DNA of 7,164 nucleotides from Nitrospira sp. (lineage in GTDB: Bacteria; Nitrospirota; Nitrospiria; Nitrospirales; Nitrospiraceae): contig JABMDH010000016.1 of the NCBI GenBank assembly GCA_015904075.1, forward strand, positions 11,765 through 18,928, given 5' to 3'. The notes beneath the pieces were generated by a model. The model saw only the letters and a list, made by a program, of their open reading frames with translations, had not been told where the DNA came from and did not search any database. Within the stretch, counting starts at the first letter, position 1. The number at the start of each line of letters is the position of its first letter. Shown here one piece after another: positions 1 to 5,004 of the stretch. The position numbers were made by a program, and so were the translations under genes.

Positions 1-154
1 GCGAGCGAAGAGGCGAGGAGGTACATACCAAGCTTCGCTTGAACCGCTCGCTTCGATCAGATGCGAGCGGATAGGTCCTTACCTCCGCTGGGCTCATGAT
101 GTTGAGCCTCGGAGCGATGCGAGAACGACGCTGGCGGACATTTTCAGCATCCTG
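1..154. repeat. Palindrome-rich dispersed-type repeat, cut by left edge
   Basis: This non-coding, GC-rich stretch folds on itself. GGAGGTA (17-23) is the exact reverse complement of TACCTCC (80-86). Nested inside, CCGCTCGC (44-51) pairs perfectly with GCGAGCGG (63-70) around an 11-base loop. GGTA-CA-TACC (20-29) is a smaller palindrome. The outer parts, GCGAGCGAAGAGGCG at 1-15 and GAGCGATGCGAGAACG at 112-127 followed by GCTGGCGGAC and TTTTCAGCATCCTG, resemble a dispersed intergenic repeat that I remember from Nitrospira genomes. That recollection cannot be checked here. The left end lies outside the window. The central nested hairpins do not match the version I recall, so they may be an insertion or a variant. 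No reading frame is supported in it. Confidence 0.5.
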
Positions 155-217
155 ATGAATTTCACCATACCACCCGCTCCCCCGTTTCGCCAGCGACACC
201 GCTGATCCCCAACCATC

Positions 218-247
218 TTGCCTTCCAGAAAATTCGCGTGCTAGGGT
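218..247 (+). promoter_or_regulatory. Promoter-like site before the first operon
   Basis: TTGCCT (218-223) stands 18 bases from TAGGGT (242-247). The latter is preceded by TG and one base (239-241), as in an extended -10 element. The -10 match to TATAAT is only 3 of 6. The support comes from the same arrangement, with identical spacing, before the other HEAT gene at 6352-6381. A start site would fall near 254, giving a leader of about 42 bases to the ATG at 296. Confidence 0.4.
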
Positions 248-295
248 ACCGGACGTGTCTGGTTAATCTTGAGGAACATCCCGCGTGAACGTCCT

Positions 296-1315
296 ATGGT
301 AAACGCCCTCCGATATCTTGCTTCATACTGTGTCGGTTTCATGGTGGTATTCCTTGAAATGACTGCTGGATTCCCTGCGTACGCAGCGCCGAATCCCGTT
401 GGGGACGCCACCATATCCGCATCGCCCACAGAACATGTCATCCTCTTTGTTTTAGAAGGTTTCGACCAGGACTCGCTCAAGGCCGGAACCATGCCGAGCC
501 TGAGCAAGCTGGTGAAAAACGGAGCGGCCACATGGTCTGCAACCGGCGTGAAGCCGGCTCTCCGGCTCCCGACGATGGCGTCGTTGCTCACCGGCCTTCC
601 GGTCGAGAAGCATGGTATTACGTGGAACTTCTTTGAAATCAGCCGGGGCTACTCCCGTGCACCCAGTCTGTTCGACTACCTCGACTTGAGCGGAGGCCGG
701 GACAGCGCCATCTTTTTTATGGACGAATCGCTCTACCAGCTGGCGAGGCCAGAACCCTACACCGATTATCAGCTCTGCGGGGCCTTGCGACCTGAGTGCG
801 GTACGGCCAAGATCGTCTCCTACATTCAACAGTATTTTCAGAAAGCGACGAGCGGCCACGGGTACGGGCATGCGATTCTCGCCCTGCCACATCTGTTGGT
901 CGTCCATCTTCCGGAGGCCGGTCGAGCGGGAGTTGCGCATGGCTGGAACTCCAAAGAATACCGCGAGGCGCTACGGACGGTCGATACGGCCATACAGTCG
1001 GTGCTGGATGTATTCAAATACTATGCGCTGACGAACCGGACGACGGTCATGGTCACGGCCCTCAGCGGAAAAGGGATCGACCTGGGAGCCGACGCTTCGG
1101 CCGCTGATTCACCGGTGGTCCCCTGGATCGTATCCGGCGTTGGAATCAAGCCGGGGCAAGTCATTCGCCGGCCTGTCTCGATTATCGACACCGGCGCAAC
1201 GGTGATGCGCATACTTGGACTGGACACCCATACCGAATGGGACAGTACGGCCGTCGAAGAAATCTTCCAGCCCGCAGCGGCCTCCTCAACCGGATCGTCC
1301 GCCAAGAAACCGTAA
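296..1315 (+). CDS. Exported alkaline-phosphatase-superfamily protein, probably inactive
   Basis: This 339-residue protein has an N-terminal signal-like segment (residues 1-31, ending near AYAA). The body follows the AlkP / type I phosphodiesterase fold in order: a hydrophobic strand with VLEG (52-55), the helix MPSLSKLVKNGA, then LRLPTMASLLTGLPVEKHG (89-107), and late on PWIVSGVGIKPG and a GATVMRILGL helix. By eye the catalytic positions are altered. The Asp of the usual DG pair is Glu. The Thr/Ser nucleophile position before xP is Arg. The DxxGH segment reads PEAGRAGVAHG, and the DHG metal motif reads LSGKG. An inactive binding protein is therefore likely, or a divergent active site. The start is uncertain: TTG at 269 is in frame and adds 9 charged residues, and neither start has a clear Shine-Dalgarno sequence. 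It is the first gene of an operon, 5 bases before the next. Confidence 0.8.
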   Translation: MVNALRYLASYCVGFMVVFLEMTAGFPAYAAPNPVGDATISASPTEHVILFVLEGFDQDSLKAGTMPSLSKLVKNGAATWSATGVKPALRLPTMASLLTGLPVEKHGITWNFFEISRGYSRAPSLFDYLDLSGGRDSAIFFMDESLYQLARPEPYTDYQLCGALRPECGTAKIVSYIQQYFQKATSGHGYGHAILALPHLLVVHLPEAGRAGVAHGWNSKEYREALRTVDTAIQSVLDVFKYYALTNRTTVMVTALSGKGIDLGADASAADSPVVPWIVSGVGIKPGQVIRRPVSIIDTGATVMRILGLDTHTEWDSTAVEEIFQPAAASSTGSSAKKP

Positions 1316-1320
1316 CGATC

Positions 1321-1785
1321 ATGATTCATCCATTGTCCATACGCCGCCGAACTGTCCTGTGCTGTGGATTGCTCCTGGGACTGCTGGCCATCACCCCGAT
1401 TGGGACAGGATGGGCAAGCGGGCCACCCCAGGCCCATCTTAAAGAGCACACCATTACTATCGATGCGACGAAGCTGGTTCCGCCCTCCTGGTGGCAAGTG
1501 CCGGGCGTGACTCCATCCATTTGGGCCTCCGATCCTGAATCGCTCGACGCACCAAAGACTTCTGAACTGCGAGCACTCGCATTGAAACCCGGCAAGTACA
1601 AATTCATCAGCTTTACGTTTGATTTCCCATTCGCCGTGACGCTCGACGGCACACTCGATTTTGCCGCATCGCTCGATCAATGTATCGAAGGACGCGGCAC
1701 CCAAACGCTGATCGTGCGGTGCAAACGCATGTACCCTCACAGCGGTGAACGGGACGATTACTACAACCAGAAACCATCACCATGA
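1321..1785 (+). CDS. Small exported protein of unknown function
   Basis: I do not recognise this 154-residue protein. It begins with a basic segment, IRRRT, then a hydrophobic stretch (residues 12-29) and a possible signal peptidase site near GWASG (30-34). The double arginine could also suit Tat export. There is no lipobox in the right place. The mature part is short, Trp- and Phe-rich (PPSWWQVPG, FISFTFDFPF) and probably mostly beta strand. Two cysteines (121 and 134) could form a disulfide outside the cytoplasm. Its start lies 5 bases after the previous stop, and its TGA overlaps the next ATG (ATGA at 1782-1785), so translation is probably coupled to both neighbours. In-frame codons exist upstream to 1237, but they overlap the previous gene and would bury the signal peptide, so ATG 1321 is preferred. 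Confidence 0.75.
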   Translation: MIHPLSIRRRTVLCCGLLLGLLAITPIGTGWASGPPQAHLKEHTITIDATKLVPPSWWQVPGVTPSIWASDPESLDAPKTSELRALALKPGKYKFISFTFDFPFAVTLDGTLDFAASLDQCIEGRGTQTLIVRCKRMYPHSGERDDYYNQKPSP

Positions 1786-3137
1786 CACAGACACTTGAAG
1801 ATCTACTGGACGCGCTGGAGGATGTGGATGACGCCACACGCGAAGAAGCCGCGAAGGCACTGGCCGAACGAGCAGAGCCCTCGACATTGGATGCGTTGAT
1901 CCGCGCCTGCGGCGACGATTTCTGGTCCGTGCGCGCCTACGCCGGATGCGGAGCGGCCAAAATCGGCGGACCTAAAGCCACCGAAGCCCTCATCGGCCTG
2001 TTTAACGACCCCATCATGGAAGTCCGGAACCAAATCGTCGATGCGACGGCCACAATGGGACCGGTGGTCATAGACCGTCTGATCAGTGCTTTGAAAGATG
2101 AACGGTGGCGCGTGCGCGAACACGCCGCCAAGGCTGCGGGCGGGATCAAGAATCCGATAGCCGTCGATGCGTTGATCGCTGCCTGCCGGGACCGCGACGG
2201 AGCCGTCAAGAGCGCGGCAGCGGAGGCGCTCGGCAAGATCGGGGATGCCAAAGCAGTCCCAACCTTGATCAAGCTCTTTCGAGACTCCTCCAAGATCGTG
2301 CGTGAAACAGCGGGTACGGCGTTGGTCTATATCGGGCAGCCCTCGGTCGATCCGCTCATTGGAAACCTCAAAGACAAGGATTTCGTCGTCCGCTGCCATG
2401 CGGCCCGCGCGTTGGGCGGCATGACGACCGACTATCAGATCGGGCGAACCTGGGTGCGCGATGCAAAAGTGGTCGATGCTTTGATTGCCGCCTTGAAAGA
2501 TCCGGATCGGGCCGTGCGGGAGGACGCCACCATCGCACTGGGCATGATCGGCGATCCGCGCGCGATTGAGGCGCTGATCGAGGCGATGAAGGACGGAGCG
2601 GTCAAGCGGCATGCCATCGCGTCACTCGGCATGATCGGTGATCCGCGCGCCCTCCCGGCAGTCTTGGATGCACTGAAAGGAAAAGGGATCAAACAGGAAG
2701 GCTCGCCGACTCCCGGCTGCATCGTGAGTGAAGATGCCTTCATCAAGGAGGCCGCCGCCACGGCGCTTGGCCAATTCCGCGATCCCCGCGTCATTCCCGA
2801 TTTGATCGTGTTACTCAAGGACGGCGTACTGCGGGAAAAAGCCGCAGCGGCGCTGGCAGTCATCGGCGACACGGCTATCGAACCCTTGATCGCCTTCCTC
2901 TATGACCCCAAAGCATCCGAAGTGGAAGCAGAGCAAGAACGGGTGCTCTCCTACGCATCCGTCCGGCTCACCGCCAAGGACGCGCTCAGGCTGATCGCGC
3001 TGGAAACCCTGGAGAAGCTCGGCTGGACACCTCCGGCAGAAGAGCTCGATATCAGTTCCAGCCATGCAGACAATCTCCGGGTCGAACGACCGTTGGGAGA
3101 CACCGGGCGGTTCGGGCCTTCAGGGGATACGATCTAG
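1782..3137 (+). CDS. HEAT-repeat protein (PBS-lyase / E-Z type)
   Basis: This 451-residue protein is built almost wholly of helical repeats of about 30 residues with the signature [AV]xxLIxxLKDxxxxVRxxAAxALGxIGDPx. About eleven or twelve units run from residue 5 to 415. Two units carry insertions: about 213-228 (TTDYQIGRTWVRDAK) and about 300-320 (GSPTPGCIVSEDA). The last unit is drawn out and Glu-rich, followed by a polar tail of roughly 35 residues. HEAT proteins of this kind usually act as binding scaffolds. Lyase activity on phycobilins is not implied, because no phycobiliprotein context exists. There is no signal peptide or membrane segment, so it is probably cytoplasmic although both upstream genes encode exported proteins. 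It has no strong ribosome site of its own; the ATGA overlap implies coupled translation. Confidence 0.92.
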   Translation: MTQTLEDLLDALEDVDDATREEAAKALAERAEPSTLDALIRACGDDFWSVRAYAGCGAAKIGGPKATEALIGLFNDPIMEVRNQIVDATATMGPVVIDRLISALKDERWRVREHAAKAAGGIKNPIAVDALIAACRDRDGAVKSAAAEALGKIGDAKAVPTLIKLFRDSSKIVRETAGTALVYIGQPSVDPLIGNLKDKDFVVRCHAARALGGMTTDYQIGRTWVRDAKVVDALIAALKDPDRAVREDATIALGMIGDPRAIEALIEAMKDGAVKRHAIASLGMIGDPRALPAVLDALKGKGIKQEGSPTPGCIVSEDAFIKEAAATALGQFRDPRVIPDLIVLLKDGVLREKAAAALAVIGDTAIEPLIAFLYDPKASEVEAEQERVLSYASVRLTAKDALRLIALETLEKLGWTPPAEELDISSSHADNLRVERPLGDTGRFGPSGDTI

Positions 3138-3158
3138 CTTCGACAAAGAGCCTCACGC

Positions 3159-3569
3159 ATGCATGAGTGGGCCAAGCACGAGCGGGTCATCGTCTTCGAC
3201 GGGATCTGTAATTGGTGCAACGCCTGGGTCACGTTCACAATCGATCATGACCCCCGGGGAAGGTTCAAGTTCGGCACGCTTCAGTCCGAACCAGCACAAC
3301 AGATTCTCAAAGAACTCCATCTCCCTGCCGAAGACTTTTCGACCTTCCTGCTATTGGAGCAGGGTCACGTGTACACCAAATCCGCAGCAGCCCTGAGAAT
3401 CGTGAAACAGTTGTCCGGCTTCTGGCCGTTCTTCTACCTCGGCATCGTCATTCCCCGCCCCCTTCGTGACACTCTCTACGATTACATCGCGCGCCATCGA
3501 TATGAGTGGATGGGCAAATCCAACACCTGCCGCGTGCCAACTCCAGCCGAACGCGGACGATTCGTGTGA
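3159..3569 (+). CDS. DCC-family thiol-disulfide oxidoreductase-like protein (DUF393)
   Basis: This 136-residue protein has the hallmark FDGxCxxCN motif: FDGICNWCN at residues 13-21, with Cys17 and Cys20 as the putative redox pair. Further family features are a hydrophobic stretch (FWPFFYLGIVIPRPLRDTLY) and a C-terminal NTCRVP...RFV ending that contributes a third cysteine. Length is typical of the family (YuxK-like, PF04134). The biochemical role of the family is not firmly established; thioredoxin-like dithiol chemistry is inferred from the CxxC motif. The gene starts 21 bases after the HEAT gene, with AAAGAG (3145-3150) as a reasonable ribosome binding site 8 bases before the ATG. It is the last gene of the operon, followed by a hairpin. 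A second ATG at 3163 is out of frame. Confidence 0.88.
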   Translation: MHEWAKHERVIVFDGICNWCNAWVTFTIDHDPRGRFKFGTLQSEPAQQILKELHLPAEDFSTFLLLEQGHVYTKSAAALRIVKQLSGFWPFFYLGIVIPRPLRDTLYDYIARHRYEWMGKSNTCRVPTPAERGRFV

Positions 3570-3607
3570 GCGAGCCAGCCGGCGGCCTTGTCATCATTAC
3601 AGGATAA

Positions 3608-3639
3608 GGAGCGAGCACATGAGTGCTCTCTCACGCTCC
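3608..3639. terminator. Hairpin between convergent genes
   Basis: GAGCAC (3613-3618), loop ATGA and GTGCTC (3623-3628) form a perfect 6-bp stem. The flanks GGAGCG (3608-3613) and CGCTCC (3634-3639) are also complementary, giving an extended or alternative stem. It lies between two genes that end facing each other (stops at 3569 and 3662), where a two-way terminator is expected. Neither side has a long T run, so termination strength is uncertain. The ATG inside the loop is not treated as a gene start. Confidence 0.5.
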
Positions 3640-3661
3640 TCTTCCAGATCTATGTAAGGAA

Positions 3662-4159
3662 CTAGGGAAGTGGGTTTTCGTACTTATCGAATTGAATCAC
3701 CCGTTCAAATACACCGTCGCCGTCCTGATCGAGTTCCTCCTTCGTCTTCATGTCTAACTTATAGGTTGCCCGTTTCATGAGTCGTCCTGTGGCTAAATCA
3801 TAGAATTCCACCGTATCGATCCGCCCTAACGTATAGTGCTGGATAATATCCGGCTTGCCTTTTCCTGAGCGATCAATGGTCGCTTTGAGCAAATAGCCGT
3901 TTCTCCCGAATGTGTAGGACGTTTCAAAATACCCATCAAAGTCGTTGTCATACTTTTCGCCCACTATTTTATTATCGTCATAAATAGACATAACATCTGC
4001 CTTGCCATCTCCATTTCGGTCGTCACGATAAGAATGGAGCGACTGGTAATGTCGTATCGTGACCACGAGGAGCACAACAATGACACCGAGGGCCAAGCCC
4101 TTCACAAAATCCGACAACGGTGGTTCCCGCCCCTCGGCAATCTTGGACTGAACGGCCAC
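3662..4159 (-). CDS. Membrane-anchored Asp-rich repeat protein (downstream half of an interrupted gene)
   Basis: If started at GTG 4159 this is a 165-residue protein with one membrane segment (residues about 21-35, GLALGVIVVLLVVTI). After it come metal-binding-like loops spaced about 24 residues apart: DRNGDGKAD (47-55), DNDFDGYFE (71-79), the weaker DRSGKGKPD (96-104), a lost unit near 121, and DQDGDGVFE (144-152). The DxDxDGxx[DE] pattern resembles calcium loops of EF-hand, dockerin or thrombospondin type-3 repeats, but the period and aromatic residues suggest a separate repeat. The repeat part probably lies outside the membrane. The frame is open upstream of the GTG for another 23 codons back to a TAG, and those codons encode the missing half of a zinc ribbon. 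The true product is therefore probably longer. GGAAG 8 bases before the GTG would allow an independent restart. Confidence 0.65.
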   Translation of the reverse strand: MAVQSKIAEGREPPLSDFVKGLALGVIVVLLVVTIRHYQSLHSYRDDRNGDGKADVMSIYDDNKIVGEKYDNDFDGYFETSYTFGRNGYLLKATIDRSGKGKPDIIQHYTLGRIDTVEFYDLATGRLMKRATYKLDMKTKEELDQDGDGVFERVIQFDKYENPLP

Positions 4160-4228
4160 CTGAGAAACTTCCGAACCGACCTCCCGTTCTCTTCCACATT
4201 TCCAACATGCTGAAAATGTGCCAACATG

Positions 4229-4489
4229 CTACTCTCCACATCCAACACATTTCCACACAGAGCCATCTGCATCTTTGGCAGCTGCCCGCTCTTCCATCAG
4301 ATTCCTTGCTTGAGGCACATCTTCGTCATTGATCACCCACAGCTCTGGAAACACTTCCGCGAAAGGCACTTCTCCTGCAAGGCTAGATGCCCGTTGATTC
4401 TTGACCATGCAAGCAATGCCATCGTTCTCCAGGATCTCCTTGAGCGATTCAACCTCCACCAAGCTTTGAGAAACAAACAACTTCTTCAT
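4229..4489 (-). CDS. DUF2007 domain protein ending within a zinc ribbon
   Basis: This 86-residue product starts with MKKLFVSQSLVEVESLKEILENDGI in two pieces typical of DUF2007 (PF09413, putative signal-transducing protein): a beta strand, then a helix, then a segment ending in PELWVINDEDVPQARNLM. Residues 79-86 are WKCVGCGE, the first knuckle of a C-terminal zinc ribbon, but a TAG follows directly. The second knuckle (FSACWKCG) is encoded in the same frame just after the stop. Family members usually carry both. The ATG at 4489 is the natural start. No clear Shine-Dalgarno sequence precedes it, and a -10-like TAGAAT lies only about 10 bases upstream. The molecular function of the family is unknown. 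Confidence 0.75.
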   Translation of the reverse strand: MKKLFVSQSLVEVESLKEILENDGIACMVKNQRASSLAGEVPFAEVFPELWVINDEDVPQARNLMEERAAAKDADGSVWKCVGCGE

Positions 4490-4499
4490 GTACGGTTAC

Positions 4500-4527
4500 A
4501 TTCTAAGAACATGCGGAGGAAAAGCAA
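4500..4527 (-). promoter_or_regulatory. Promoter-like site for the DUF2007 gene, almost no leader
   Basis: On the minus strand TAGAAT (4500-4505) matches TATAAT at 5 of 6 positions. TTGCTT (4522-4527) stands 16 bases upstream as a weak -35. A start site about 7 bases downstream would fall within a few bases of the ATG at 4489, so the transcript would be nearly leaderless. This fits the absence of a Shine-Dalgarno sequence. Short promoter matches arise by chance, so support is modest. Confidence 0.35.
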
Positions 4528-4562
4528 ATGCCTTGGGATTTAGTCACAGTACGCCTCCATCC

Positions 4563-4750
4563 GCCCCAGGAGTCCGACCTGTCAGCATCGGATAAGAATC
4601 GCCAGCAACTTCCTCATCCACGCCGTGCGCAGAACCTTCTTCACTTTGCCCATTCAAGGGTTGGACAAAGACCGACTCTTGACGAAGTTGGGAGCGGGAT
4701 CATGTCTGCTGGGAAAATCTCGGCTGGTCAATGAACGTAGAACGCCCTGG
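4563..4750 (-). pseudogene. Decayed C-terminal remnant of an IS110-family transposase
   Basis: Minus-strand translation shows, in order and across shifting frames, the pieces of the C-terminal region of IS110/IS116 transposases (PF02371). SRAFYVH (4731-4751) stands for the RRALYM segment. SRHDP (4693-4710 area) stands for TRHNP. GKVKKV (4633-4650) and AWMRKLLAIL (4594-4623) stand for GKxKKVA...ACMRKLLxILN. In the next frame AMLTGRTPG (4565-4590) stands for NAMLRxxTPW. A TGA at 4654-4656 and at least two frameshifts break it. The match to family consensus is from memory. The N-terminal DEDD catalytic domain is not visible to the right of 4750. A plus-strand frame across this region (from 4528) has no recognisable product and is a shadow. 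Confidence 0.6.
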
Positions 4751-5004
4751 AAATATACTCGGGGAACTTAGGCATAGCGGGCATATGGTGGCAGTTGATA
4801 TACCGTACACCGCAACCGCCTACAGCATTTCTATAGGACAGCGAAAACCTCAACTATAGTCCAACCGACAAGACGGCCCATTCACACATAAGTAGATGGA
4901 TGTGCAACCTCCGCCTTTCGATTCAAAGAGAATTTGCGGGTTCGCCCTTTAGATACTGGGCCAATCAAGCAAGTACCAGCCTGCTGGGAGCGGGCCGCTA
5001 TACA
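4751..5004. other. Gene-free stretch between the transposase remnant and the propeller gene
   Basis: No credible gene is visible on either strand. GC is lower than in the flanking propeller gene: 28 of 60 bases in 4801-4860, against 38 of 60 in 5521-5580. Two small inverted repeats lie just past the propeller gene's stop: CCAGC-CT-GCTGG (4976-4987) and the short AGCG-GGC-CGCT (4989-4999). They could be a weak end signal for that gene, but neither has a T run. The stretch may be further decayed insertion-element DNA, but nothing in it proves that. Confidence 0.4.

Larger units (their letters stand above)
3662..4489 (-). pseudogene. Single ancestral gene split by an in-frame TAG: DUF2007, zinc ribbon, membrane segment, Asp-rich repeats
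   Basis: On the minus strand the frame from ATG 4489 to the stop at 3662 contains exactly one internal stop, TAG at 4229-4231. Reading through gives 275 codons including the TAG. The order is DUF2007 (1-70), zinc ribbon Cys81-x2-Cys84-x10-Cys95-x2-Cys98 with the TAG as codon 87, a linker, a membrane segment (about 131-145) and Asp-rich repeats (about 157-262). The sequence around the stop, CGE then HVGTFSACWKCG, matches the conserved CGEx...FxxCWxCG ribbon that follows DUF2007 domains, so the two halves were one gene. A one-base change from CAG, GAG or AAG would explain it. It could be a recent nonsense mutation, a sequencing error, or a stop that is read through; the frame is otherwise intact. 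Confidence 0.7.

Noticed and set aside
269..295. TTG start giving a 9-residue longer phosphatase-fold protein
   Set aside because: It puts extra charged residues before the signal peptide and has no ribosome site; ATG 296 is preferred, though not proven.
1803..2612. Long minus-strand frame opposite the HEAT gene, with similar ones at 452-940 and 1021-1740
   Set aside because: They lie antisense to well-supported genes, have low-complexity Arg/Gly/Cys-rich products with no family resemblance, and arise from the high GC of the real genes.
4023..4256. Minus-strand 77-codon frame overlapping the split gene in another frame
   Set aside because: Its product has no coherent pattern, whereas the overlapping frame encodes the zinc ribbon and membrane segment.
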